A DNA stretch of 24,605 nt from Aliterella sp. RAGGC_92 (GTDB taxonomy: Bacteria > Cyanobacteriota > Cyanobacteriia > Cyanobacteriales > Chroococcidiopsidaceae), in NCBI GenBank assembly GCA_030826005.1, contig JAPJOW010000035.1:1-24605 (forward strand). The letters run 5' to 3'. Under the pieces are notes generated by a model. It saw only the letters and a program-made list of their open reading frames with translations. It did not search any database and was not told where the DNA came from. Position 1 is the first letter of the stretch, and each line of letters opens with the position of its first letter. Below are positions 16,312 to 23,721 of this stretch, in pieces. Both the position numbers and the translations under genes were made by a program.

Positions 16312-16369
16312 CCTGCTTGCTTATAGATAAACTCGGCTCAAACTAAATAACAAATCTTTGGCAAGAAGT

Positions 16370-16885
16370 CTAATCCTTTCTGTTTTTGAGATACCTTCGC
16401 ACAAATTTAGCTCTGTCGCGAACTTGAGGATTGTGATGATTTTTAGCCCTTTTCAAAAACTCTTTTGCTTCTAATGGTTCTATTAAATCTGACCAAAGTA
16501 GCTGATCTAATAGCCCAACCCCCCATACTTGAATCCCTGCATCAGGATCGTCTAGAAACTCACCCACCCATTTTAAAGCACGGCGATCGCCTACAACACG
16601 CAAAAGCTCAATTGCAGTCCTTTTATTCTCAATGTCTTCATTTGACTTGTAGATGTTATAGCAGTATTGCATTGCTGACCAAGGGCGTAATTGCCACCAA
16701 ACAAAACGCGCTAATTCGCTGCCAGGTTTCCCGGAAATATAATAGTCTACAGCGCCAAGTAAAGTTTCTTCCCCTAAAAGAAGCTCAATAGCTTGTTTAG
16801 CCATGTTACTACTATAAATTTCACTATTATTTTCAAATGCTCCAAGTTGCCTAGCTAAGGCTTCCCAATCAACTACCTTAGACAT
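16370..16885 (-). CDS. HEAT-repeat-like protein
   Basis: A 171-residue cytosolic protein without signal or membrane segments. The second half is made of HEAT-like helical pairs: NKRTAIELLRVVGDRRALKWVGEFLDDPDAGIQVWGVGLLDQLL and HHNPQVRDRAKFVRRYL carry the usual pattern of hydrophobic and Asp/Arg positions. The first half is also helical and Trp-rich (FVWWQLRPWSAM). Such proteins normally act as protein-binding scaffolds; no catalytic motif is seen and the partner is unknown. It stands alone on the minus strand between plus-strand genes. The ATG at 16885 is the first in-frame start and has no clear ribosome site. Confidence 0.75.
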   Translation of the reverse strand: MSKVVDWEALARQLGAFENNSEIYSSNMAKQAIELLLGEETLLGAVDYYISGKPGSELARFVWWQLRPWSAMQYCYNIYKSNEDIENKRTAIELLRVVGDRRALKWVGEFLDDPDAGIQVWGVGLLDQLLWSDLIEPLEAKEFLKRAKNHHNPQVRDRAKFVRRYLKNRKD

Positions 16886-17040
16886 AGGGTTATATGCTCA
16901 TTAATTAATATATTGCCGCGATCGCTTCTACATACCCATATTTTCAGAAATCCCGGTTTTGGGCTAGTAGGTTGAATAATACTTGCTTTATGCTGTAAGA
17001 AGGTAGGTTAAGATTTTTTACAAACCGCGTCTAAATACTC

Positions 17041-17904
17041 ATGCAATGTATTGTCAATCGCCGCGCTCAATTTTCTGCCAGCCATCGCTATTGGTTGCCG
17101 GAATTAAGCGAAGCTGAAAATAATCAACGCTTTGGCTTATGTACCCGATTGCCCGGACATGGGCATAATTATGTATTGTACGTGGCGATCGCGGGAGAAT
17201 TAGATCGCTATGGCATGGTGATGAATCTGTCCGAAGTCAAACAGGTAATTAAACGCGAAATTACCAACCAGTTAGACTATTCCTGCCTTAATGACGCTTG
17301 GTCAGAATTTCAACAAACTTTGCCCACGACTGAAAATATTGCCCGAATTATCTGGCAAAAGCTAGAGAATCATTTACCTCTAGTCAATATTCAACTATTT
17401 GAACATCCTCAACTTTGGGCAGATTATCAAGGAAATGGTATGGAAGCTTATTTAACTATCAGCACTCACTTTAGCGCCGCTCATCGTCTCGCACATCCCG
17501 ATCTCAGTTATGAAGAAAATGTCGAAATTTATGGTAAATGCGCTCGTCCCAACGGTCACGGTCATAATTACCATTTAGAAGTAACGGTAAAAGGCGAAAT
17601 AGATCCTAGAACAGGAATGTTAGTTGATTTGGGGGCTTTGCAAGCAGTTATTGACGAGCAAGTAATTGAGCCATTCGACCATACTTTTTTAAATAAAGAT
17701 ATTGCGTATTTTGCCCAGATTGTGCCAACGGCGGAAAATATTGCCGTTCGCATTCAAGACTTGTTGCAGCTTCCCATCGAGCAATTAGGAGCGACATTGC
17801 ACAAAATTAAGCTGATTGAAAGCCCTAATAATTCTTGTGAAGTGTATTGCACTCAAACTGAAGCAGCAACTACCACTAGCAATGCAGTTTTGACATCGGT
17901 ATAG
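17041..17904 (+). CDS. Tandem 6-pyruvoyl-tetrahydropterin synthase/QueD-family protein (two fused domains)
   Basis: A 287-residue fusion of two T-fold PTPS/QueD domains (about 1-130 and 135-275). Single-domain relatives convert dihydroneopterin triphosphate to 6-pyruvoyl- or 6-carboxy-tetrahydropterin, the latter for queuosine. Domain 2 is complete: zinc ligands His148 (SAAHR), His173 and His175 (GHGHNY), catalytic Cys167 (YGKCARP), Asp213-His214 (FDHTFLN), PTAEN and Glu260. Domain 1 keeps His15, Cys34 (FGLC), His40 and His42, PTTEN and Glu121, but the DH pair reads Asp79-Tyr80 (LDYSCLN), so its catalytic His is gone. One working domain and one structural or altered domain is the simplest reading. 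The family supports a pterin or queuosine role; I cannot choose between them. The ATG at 17041 gives a standard N-terminus without a clear ribosome site. Confidence 0.9.
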   Translation: MQCIVNRRAQFSASHRYWLPELSEAENNQRFGLCTRLPGHGHNYVLYVAIAGELDRYGMVMNLSEVKQVIKREITNQLDYSCLNDAWSEFQQTLPTTENIARIIWQKLENHLPLVNIQLFEHPQLWADYQGNGMEAYLTISTHFSAAHRLAHPDLSYEENVEIYGKCARPNGHGHNYHLEVTVKGEIDPRTGMLVDLGALQAVIDEQVIEPFDHTFLNKDIAYFAQIVPTAENIAVRIQDLLQLPIEQLGATLHKIKLIESPNNSCEVYCTQTEAATTTSNAVLTSV

Positions 17905-17957
17905 TTATAAATAACAGTGACAATTTAATTACACAATTTCACTTATGCCACTAAAAT

Positions 17958-17999
17958 AGAAACGGTAGTTGCAGCAATGCGACTGTTTCTGGTGCTGCA
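17958..17999 (+). promoter_or_regulatory. Overlapping alternative stem-loops ahead of the DUF2555-coaBC unit
   Basis: Two inverted repeats overlap and cannot both form: AGAAAC (17958-17963) with GTTTCT (17985-17990), extended by partial pairing; and TGCAGCA (17970-17976) with TGCTGCA (17993-17999). They end 13 bases before the GGAGG ribosome site at 18013-18017. An attenuator-like switch is possible, but this rests only on pairing. Confidence 0.35.
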
Positions 18000-18025
18000 C
18001 TTAAATGTTGCTGGAGGCGCGAGTA

Positions 18026-18241
18026 ATGGTAGAAACTTTGAGCATTTCCAAACAAGACATTGCCGTCATGTCAATCGAGGAAGTGGAAGACTTAGCAATG
18101 CGTCTAGAGCAGGATAATTACAAAAATGCTTTTGACGGATTAAATGATTGGCATTTGCTGCGAGCGATCGCTTTTCAGCGTCCAGAATTGGTAGAGCCTT
18201 TCGTTTATTTACTAGACTTAGAACCTTACGACGAGTCATAA
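18026..18241 (+). CDS. DUF2555 family small cyanobacterial protein
   Basis: A 71-residue acidic protein of the cyanobacterial DUF2555 family, recognised by the conserved core LEQDNYKNAFDGLNDWHLL followed by RAIAFQRPELVEP and a final LLDLEPYDE. I choose the ATG at 18026 because GGAGG (18013-18017) lies eight bases upstream; the ATG at 18005 would precede that ribosome site and add seven atypical residues. No membrane segment or signal peptide is seen, and the function is unknown to me. Its stop codon is directly followed by the coaBC start codon (TAA-ATG), so the two are probably co-transcribed and translationally coupled. Confidence 0.9.
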   Translation: MVETLSISKQDIAVMSIEEVEDLAMRLEQDNYKNAFDGLNDWHLLRAIAFQRPELVEPFVYLLDLEPYDES

Positions 18242-19444
18242 ATGCTCGGTAGGAAAATTTTAATTGGTGTAGGCGGCGGTATCGCGGCTTACAAAGTTTG
18301 CGAACTTGTATCAATGCTATTTAAAGCTGGGGCCGAAGTACGGGTAATTCTTACCGATTCCGCCCAGCAATTTATTACACCTTTAACTTTAGCAACTCTA
18401 GCTCGTCATCCAGCTTATACCGATAAAGACTTTTGGCAGCCCCTCAATCGCCCTCTACATATAGATTTGGGTGAATGGGCAGAATTTATAGTTATTGCAC
18501 CTTTAACCGCAAATACTCTTGCTAAATTAGCTCACGGCATGGCGGACAATCTGCTAACTAATACAGTTTTAGCTTCTAATTGTCCAATTTTACTCGCCCC
18601 TGCCATGAATACCGAAATGTGGCAGCAACTATCTGTACAGCGTAACTGGCAGCAATTATTGACAGATAAGCGATATTATGGTATGCAAACGGGGTATGGG
18701 TTATTAGCTTGCGATCGCGTAGGTGCGGGACGGATGGCAGAACCAAAAGAGATTTTGGCTAATTTGCGATCGCTTCTGTATGCCAAAGGACAGCAAGACT
18801 TGATAGGAAAACGAGTATTAATTAGCGCCGGAGGAACGCGCGAATACTTAGATCCTGTCCGGTTTATTGGCAATCCATCTACAGGCAAAATGGGTTTAGC
18901 TTTAGCTCAAGCGGCGGTAAATAGAGGCGCAATAGTTACTCTAATTCACACCACATTAAGCGGCGATATACCTTTAGGAGTTGAAGCAATTGGGGTAGTA
19001 AGCGCTGAAGAAATGCGTCAAGCAATGTTAAAAAACTTTGCCAATGCGGATGTCATCATCATGGCGGCGGCGGTAGCAGATGTCAAGCCAGCTAATTACA
19101 GCAGCGAAAAGTTGCCCAAATCCTCCCTCCCGCAAAGTTTACCTTTAGAACCTGTAGGGGATATTGTGGCTCAATTAGGACTTCTTAAACAACCTCATCA
19201 GCGTTTGATTGGTTTTGCTGCTCAGACAGGAGATATTGTTACGCCAGCATTGCAGAAATTACGGACAAAAAAGTTAGATGCGATCGCAGCTAACCCTATA
19301 GATTTACCTAATAGTGGTTTTGGCAGCGATTCTAACACTGCGGTTTTTATTGATGCCAATCGTCAAGTAGAAATTCCCGCTTGCAGCAAACTAGAACTAG
19401 CGCATCATTTATATGATTTTATCAGAAAATTATTTTATACTTAA
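18242..19444 (+). CDS. coaBC: Bifunctional phosphopantothenoylcysteine decarboxylase/phosphopantothenate-cysteine ligase
   Basis: Carries out two steps of coenzyme A synthesis: joining cysteine to 4'-phosphopantothenate (CoaB) and decarboxylating the product (CoaC, with FMN). It is 400 residues, the normal size. The CoaC domain (about 1-180) has the GVGGGIAAYK start, catalytic His73 in PLHIDLGEWAE, the PAMNTEMW motif (120-127) and Cys157 in GLLACDRVGAGRMAEP. The CoaB domain (about 187-395) has ISAGGTREYLDPVRFIGNPSTG with Asn211, AAAVADVKP and LIGFAAQTGD. The start ATG abuts the stop of the DUF2555 gene with no spacer. It consumes cysteine, which fits loosely with the cysteine-supply genes nearby. 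Confidence 0.96.
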   Translation: MLGRKILIGVGGGIAAYKVCELVSMLFKAGAEVRVILTDSAQQFITPLTLATLARHPAYTDKDFWQPLNRPLHIDLGEWAEFIVIAPLTANTLAKLAHGMADNLLTNTVLASNCPILLAPAMNTEMWQQLSVQRNWQQLLTDKRYYGMQTGYGLLACDRVGAGRMAEPKEILANLRSLLYAKGQQDLIGKRVLISAGGTREYLDPVRFIGNPSTGKMGLALAQAAVNRGAIVTLIHTTLSGDIPLGVEAIGVVSAEEMRQAMLKNFANADVIIMAAAVADVKPANYSSEKLPKSSLPQSLPLEPVGDIVAQLGLLKQPHQRLIGFAAQTGDIVTPALQKLRTKKLDAIAANPIDLPNSGFGSDSNTAVFIDANRQVEIPACSKLELAHHLYDFIRKLFYT

Positions 19445-19516
19445 TTCCCTCCGGTTGATAGAGCATTTTTTTAAGATAAATCGTTAAGATTTAACAAGTT
19501 TAAACAATATTAGTTA

Positions 19517-20311
19517 ATGAAAACAGCTTTAATTACCGGAGCTTCGGCGGGAATTGGGGAAACTTTCGCCCAAGAATTAGCCCAGAAGCAAATGAATTTA
19601 GTTTTGGTAGCAAGATCCGAAGAAAAGCTGCAATTATTAGCTCAAAAATTGCGATCGCAGTACAACATTGATGTAGATGTTATTGTTCAAGATTTAATCG
19701 CCCCAAACGCTGCAAAAGATTTATTTGACAAGGTAAACCAAAAAGGACTCACTATCGATTTATTGGTTAACAACGCGGGTTTTGGTGACTACGGTGATTT
19801 CGCCGAGCGAGATAGAGAGAAACAGCTAAACATAATTCAATTAAATATATTGGCTTTAGTAGATTTAACCCACCATTTTTTACCCGGAATGCGCGATCGC
19901 CGTTTGGGGGGGATAATTAATATGGCATCGAGCGCCGCTTTTCAACCAATGCCGTATTTTACCGTTTACGCAGCTAGTAAAGCTTTTGTATTGAGTTTTA
20001 GCGAAGCTTTGTGGGCAGAAAACCGCAGTTACAACGTTAACATTTTGGCAGTTTGTCCTGGCCCATCGCCTACAAGCTTTTTTGCCGATGCAGAGTTTCC
20101 CAGCTTTTTAGCCAAAGCCGCCGAGGTAAATGCTACACCTCCTGAAGTAATAGTACGCGAAGCCTTAGAAGCATTAAAAAATAACCATTCCAGCATCGTA
20201 CCTGGGGATATTAGAAACCAATTACTTGTAAATATCCCGCGATTTTTACCGAGAGAAGCCTTAGTAAACTTATGGAAAACTATTTTAGGTACGGGAGTAA
20301 GTAAAAATTAG
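19517..20311 (+). CDS. Short-chain dehydrogenase/reductase (SDR) family oxidoreductase
   Basis: A 264-residue classical-type SDR with an NAD(P)-binding Rossmann fold. Cofactor motif TGASAGIG (7-14), NNAGFG (85-90), a catalytic Ser in MASSAAF (138/139) and YAASK with Tyr151 and Lys155 are all intact. R33 after the second strand (VARSEEKL) suggests NADP preference; this is inference. The C-terminal part (PREALVNLWKTILG) is amphipathic and may touch a membrane or substrate. The substrate is not predictable from sequence. Start ATG 19517; a 72-base AT-rich spacer separates it from coaBC. Confidence 0.92.
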   Translation: MKTALITGASAGIGETFAQELAQKQMNLVLVARSEEKLQLLAQKLRSQYNIDVDVIVQDLIAPNAAKDLFDKVNQKGLTIDLLVNNAGFGDYGDFAERDREKQLNIIQLNILALVDLTHHFLPGMRDRRLGGIINMASSAAFQPMPYFTVYAASKAFVLSFSEALWAENRSYNVNILAVCPGPSPTSFFADAEFPSFLAKAAEVNATPPEVIVREALEALKNNHSSIVPGDIRNQLLVNIPRFLPREALVNLWKTILGTGVSKN

Positions 20312-20330
20312 CGATCGCATAATTTTTTGC

Positions 20331-20500
20331 CCCCCCTGACTCCCTAATTCTAGAGGGACAGAGTTTAAAAGTCCCCCAAGGTTGGGGGATTTAGGGGGCG
20401 CTCCTAGATTCGCGCAAGCAGTTTTTTGTACTTTTAATAATCGTTATAACTCAAGATGTGGATAGTTTTTTGCCCCCAAAAGATGGGGAATTTAGGGGTA
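20331..20500. repeat. Degenerate dispersed-repeat sequence (two copies of a C-rich/G-rich palindromic unit)
   Basis: The 212-base spacer between two converging genes holds a palindrome CCCCCAA/TTGGGGG (20373-20379 and 20382-20388) followed by GATTTAGGGGGC. A diverged second copy occurs at 20472-20500 (GCCCCCAAAAGATGGGGAAT then TTAGGGGT). A C-run with CTCCCTAATTCTAGAGGGA lies at about 20331-20360. Such units are familiar as scattered intergenic repeats in cyanobacteria and may be remnants of a small non-autonomous element. They could also act as bidirectional terminators. Confidence 0.65.
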
Positions 20501-20523
20501 TTCATGCAAAAAAATTTATTACT

Positions 20524-21303
20524 CTACATATAGCGAGTTAGCTGGATGCGATAGCGTTCTTTTTTAGTAATCATAATCTCGCCAACTTCTAACCTTCCTT
20601 TACCGCTAACAGCAATGAGATCGCCAGACTTAACTTGATAACTTGCTTGAGTAACATCTTTCCAGTTGACGCGCACATCGCCGCCATCAATTAAATCCGA
20701 CATTTTGCTGCGAGACATTCCAAAACCTGCTGACGCGATCGCATCTAGCCTTAAAGAAGCCTCAACCGTCGTTGACTCCTTCTTTTTGGGTTCTCTAATT
20801 TTTAACTCGCTTAAATCGATACGCTGAGTTTTTACCGGAACAGAACGCACTTGTTGCAAATTCATTTCTAAAAATTCGGCAATTTCTGGAGTTGCGATCG
20901 CCTGCGCCCCTCGTTCGCCCAATACAATAATATCGCCCGTCTTTTCGCGGACGATTCCCGTCCCCAACATCGCCCCCAAAAAGTCGCGATGAGTCGCCGT
21001 ATCAAACAAGAAGTTTCCGGCAATTTCCAGCGCCACTAACTCCACTTGAGAGCGTTCTAGAGGCACTTCCACGCGGGCAATTGCCACCCGTTGACGTTCC
21101 GCTTGTTCGTAACCACCCCAAGCCACTATTTGCACCTCTGTAAGGCGGCTAAATGCCCGTTGTAACTCCACAAGTTCTGGAGGAGAGAGAAAGTCTGTTA
21201 AAACCACCTCCCACGTCTTAATTGCTTGTTCTGTGCGATCGATTACCCGCGCGATAGTATCGCGATTTTCGACACCTTTTAAAATTTCTTCTCTTGGCAA
21301 CAT
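20524..21303 (-). CDS. Photosystem II S4-domain protein (YlmH-like)
   Basis: A 259-residue RNA-binding-type protein of the photosystem II S4 family found in cyanobacteria and plastids. The N-terminal and central region (about 1-160) resembles YlmH (RDTIARVIDRTEQAIKTWEVV and HRDFLGAMLGTGIVREKTGDI in their usual positions). The C-terminal S4 domain (about 183-245) has RLDAIASAGFGMSRSKMSDLI and GGDVRVNW, followed by GDLIAVSGKGRLEVG. The linker (about 165-180) is basic. Its exact role is unclear: the family name comes from its presence in photosynthetic organisms, while YlmH relatives act in ribosome quality control. The ATG at 21303 gives the typical MLPREEIL start, without a clear ribosome site. 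It lies 43 bases after the next gene upstream on the minus strand. Confidence 0.9.
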   Translation of the reverse strand: MLPREEILKGVENRDTIARVIDRTEQAIKTWEVVLTDFLSPPELVELQRAFSRLTEVQIVAWGGYEQAERQRVAIARVEVPLERSQVELVALEIAGNFLFDTATHRDFLGAMLGTGIVREKTGDIIVLGERGAQAIATPEIAEFLEMNLQQVRSVPVKTQRIDLSELKIREPKKKESTTVEASLRLDAIASAGFGMSRSKMSDLIDGGDVRVNWKDVTQASYQVKSGDLIAVSGKGRLEVGEIMITKKERYRIQLTRYM

Positions 21304-21346
21304 TTAATAATAGTTTTGAGTTTTAAATTTTTCTTCACCTTGTCCC

Positions 21347-21862
21347 CTATTGCTCATCTGGATCGTTATAACCTTGCAAATTCTCCGGTTCAAGTTGCCT
21401 CAATACTCGGTTAGCCTGACGAGTGACAAGATCCGATCCCTTAACCACTACTAAATACTTGCCTGCATTCAAACGGTTGCGGTAGGGAAGCGCGTCCCCG
21501 CCCCCCAAAGTTAAACCTACGCCACCACCAGCGAAAAAGCTGCCCATCAAGCCGCCACCCGCGCCTAAAAGAGCGCCAATGACAACATTACCTACATCTC
21601 CCGCCCAAGGAAAAGTATTTAAACCTGTTAGCAAATTAAAAGCCCCGCCAGCAATAAAGCCAAAAGGTACTAACCAAAAAGAGAGCAAACGCGATTGTTT
21701 TTTAGCTTCATTATTGGGATCGATTAAACCAAACTCATCCGCCGTTTTGTAACCTTTACCCAAAATACTGATATTTGCTACAGGGATGCCTTCTTTTTCT
21801 AGAGTAACGTAGGCAGTTTCAGCTTGAATGCGATCGCTCATGACGGCGATAAGATAGTTCAT
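21347..21862 (-). CDS. Conserved cyanobacterial glycine-rich membrane protein
   Basis: A 171-residue protein. A soluble N-terminal alpha/beta unit (about 1-50: MNYLIAVMSDRIQAETAYVTLEKEGIP then ISILGKGYK) resembles the general-stress-protein 17M type domain, where a short ferredoxin-like fold precedes membrane helices. Two hydrophobic, glycine-rich segments follow (about 58-82 and 90-120, GALLGAGGGLMGSFFAGGGVGL), then a short soluble tail with KYLVVVKG. I recognise it as a conserved cyanobacterial hypothetical protein; function unknown. It probably shares a transcript with the S4-domain gene 43 bases downstream. It is divergent from serA across a 266-base spacer. Confidence 0.75.
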   Translation of the reverse strand: MNYLIAVMSDRIQAETAYVTLEKEGIPVANISILGKGYKTADEFGLIDPNNEAKKQSRLLSFWLVPFGFIAGGAFNLLTGLNTFPWAGDVGNVVIGALLGAGGGLMGSFFAGGGVGLTLGGGDALPYRNRLNAGKYLVVVKGSDLVTRQANRVLRQLEPENLQGYNDPDEQ

Positions 21863-21905
21863 AAAAATGCAATAGATTTTGTTAGTGCTTGTTTCGGCTT
21901 TGGGT

Positions 21906-21951
21906 TATAGTTTAACTTGCGGCGAGTATGCCCTAAACACCGTAAACTATA
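21906..21951. promoter_or_regulatory. Inverted repeat near the start of the divergent minus-strand gene
   Basis: Perfect 9-bp arms TATAGTTTA (21906-21914) and TAAACTATA (21943-21951) are separated by 28 bases, 44-89 bases upstream of the membrane-protein start. The spacing of centres suggests a possible dimeric operator, or a long hairpin. On the minus strand TATAAC (21909-21904) could serve as a -10 element. No regulator is identified. Confidence 0.35.
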
Positions 21952-21987
21952 GTTGTTTTTAAGATGGCAGGGATAATCAAAGCTTGT

Positions 21988-22043
21988 GCGCCTCCTAGTT
22001 AGGCGCTAATTGCCTTTAGGCAAACATTCTTCAAGTTTTGAAG
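21988..22043 (+). promoter_or_regulatory. Three consecutive hairpins upstream of serA
   Basis: GCGCCT (21988-21993)/AGGCGC (22001-22006), TTGCCT (22010-22015)/AGGCAA (22018-22023) and CTTCAA (22029-22034)/TTGAAG (22038-22043) follow one another with short gaps. The first two share GCCT and AGGC cores, so alternative pairings are possible. They end three bases before a perfect TTGACA. They could be a structured leader of a longer transcript, or binding sites above the serA promoter. Confidence 0.45.
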
Positions 22044-22045
22044 TG

Positions 22046-22073
22046 TTGACACGCACCCAAGCCTAGCTAAAGT
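22046..22073 (+). promoter_or_regulatory. Candidate serA promoter
   Basis: A perfect -35 hexamer TTGACA (22046-22051) is followed, 16 bases on, by TAAAGT (22068-22073), which matches four of six consensus -10 bases. Transcription would begin about 45-50 bases before the serA ATG. It is a prediction from consensus only. Confidence 0.4.
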
Positions 22074-22128
22074 TAAAACTTATTGCCCACTGTAAAAGCG
22101 AAGTATAGCGCGACTTCTTAAACGAAAA

Positions 22129-23709
22129 ATGCCCAAAGTTCTTGTATCTGACCCCATTGACCAAGTTGGAATTGACATCCTCTCTCAAGTTGCGACGGTT
22201 GATATAAAAACCAATTTATCGCCAGAGCAACTAATCCAAATCATTCCAGAGTATGACGCATTAATGATTCGTTCTGGCAGCCGCATTACTAAAGAAATTA
22301 TTGATGCGGGAACTCAGCTAAAAATTATCGGACGTGCGGGTGTGGGTGTAGATAACGTCGATGTCCCCGCCGCAACGCGCCGAGGCATCGTAGTTGTAAA
22401 TTCCCCCGAAGGAAATACAATCGCCGCCGCCGAACACGCTTTAGCGATGATGATGGCACTCTCGCGCTACATTCCCGATGCCAATACCTCGGTAAAAAGC
22501 GGACAGTGGGATCGTAAAAGTTATGTAGGCGCAGAAGTTTACAAAAAAACTTTAGGAGTAGTTGGTTTAGGCAAAATTGGCTCTCATGTAGCTAACGTAG
22601 CTAAAGCAATGGGCATGAAACTAATTGCCTTCGATCCGTTTATTTCTAACGAACGCGCCGAACAGTTAGGCTGTCGTTTGGTAGATATGGATTTACTGCT
22701 ACGAGAAGCTGACTACATTACCCTACACATTCCCAAAACTCCTGAAACAACTCACCTCATCAACGCCGAAGCTTTAGCCAAAATGAAGCCCAACGCCCGA
22801 ATTATCAACTGTGCTAGAGGCGGCATTATTGACGAAATTGCTTTAGCTGAAGCTTTAGAAAAAGGACAAATTGGCGGCGCGGCTTTAGACGTATACGAAA
22901 CCGAACCCTTGGGAGAATCGCCCCTTAAAGCCTTGGGCAAACAAGCAATTTTAACTCCGCACTTAGGCGCATCTACCGCCGAAGCCCAAGTAAACGTAGC
23001 AATTGATGTCGCCGAGCAAATTCGGGACGTACTACTAGGCTTACCAGCGCGTAGTGCGGTAAATATCCCCGGTATTAGCCCAGATGTGATGGAAGAACTG
23101 CGACCCTATATGCAGCTTGCCGAAACCCTAGGTAAATTTGTCGGTCAGTTGGCAGGGGGTAGAGTTGAATTGCTCAATGTCAAACTCCAAGGCGAACTTG
23201 CTACCAATAAAAGCCAGCCATTAGTAGTAGCATCGCTAAAAGGATTGCTTTCGGAAGCCTTGCGCGAACGAGTAAATTATGTAAATGCCAGTATCGAGGC
23301 AAAAGAGCGGGGAATACGAGTGATTGAAACGCGGGATGCAGCGATTCGCGATTATGCGGGATCTTTATACTTAGAAGCTAAAGGTTCTTTAGGCGCACAC
23401 TCGGTTACAGGTGCGCTACTTGGAGATGGTGAAATTCGGATTACAGATATTGACGAATTTCCAATCAACGTTCCGCCAACTCAACATATGCTGTTTACTT
23501 TGCACCGCGATATGCCGGGACTTATTGGTAAAATTGGCTCGTTGCTGGGAAGCTTTAATGTCAACATCGCTAGTATGCAGGTAGGACGTAAAATTGTGCG
23601 TGGCGATGCGGTGATGGTGTTGAGTTTAGACGATCCTTTACCCGATGGAATTAGAGAGGAAATTATCAAAGTTCCCGGAATTAGAGATGCTTACACGGTT
23701 ACTTTATAG
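22129..23709 (+). CDS. serA: D-3-phosphoglycerate dehydrogenase
   Basis: Oxidises 3-phosphoglycerate to 3-phosphohydroxypyruvate with NAD, the entry step of the phosphorylated serine pathway. The 526 residues fit the long type: split substrate-binding domain and Rossmann domain (about 1-315), an intervening ASB-type domain (about 320-445) and a C-terminal ACT domain (about 453-526; HMLFTLHRDMPGLIGKIGSLL) that usually gives serine feedback control. NAD motif GLGKIG (146-151). Catalytic Arg230 in NCARGG, Glu259 in YETEP and His278 in PHLGAST are all present. Start: ATG 22129, standard MPKVLVSDPI. prmA follows 12 bases after the stop, an adjacency I also recall from Synechocystis. The upstream region has hairpins and a candidate promoter. 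Confidence 0.97.
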   Translation: MPKVLVSDPIDQVGIDILSQVATVDIKTNLSPEQLIQIIPEYDALMIRSGSRITKEIIDAGTQLKIIGRAGVGVDNVDVPAATRRGIVVVNSPEGNTIAAAEHALAMMMALSRYIPDANTSVKSGQWDRKSYVGAEVYKKTLGVVGLGKIGSHVANVAKAMGMKLIAFDPFISNERAEQLGCRLVDMDLLLREADYITLHIPKTPETTHLINAEALAKMKPNARIINCARGGIIDEIALAEALEKGQIGGAALDVYETEPLGESPLKALGKQAILTPHLGASTAEAQVNVAIDVAEQIRDVLLGLPARSAVNIPGISPDVMEELRPYMQLAETLGKFVGQLAGGRVELLNVKLQGELATNKSQPLVVASLKGLLSEALRERVNYVNASIEAKERGIRVIETRDAAIRDYAGSLYLEAKGSLGAHSVTGALLGDGEIRITDIDEFPINVPPTQHMLFTLHRDMPGLIGKIGSLLGSFNVNIASMQVGRKIVRGDAVMVLSLDDPLPDGIREEIIKVPGIRDAYTVTL

Positions 23710-23721
23710 CGTTGCTAATTT

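Noticed and set aside
18066..18314. Minus-strand open frame over DUF2555 and the start of coaBC
   Set aside because: It overlaps two well-supported genes on the other strand and shows no family similarity.
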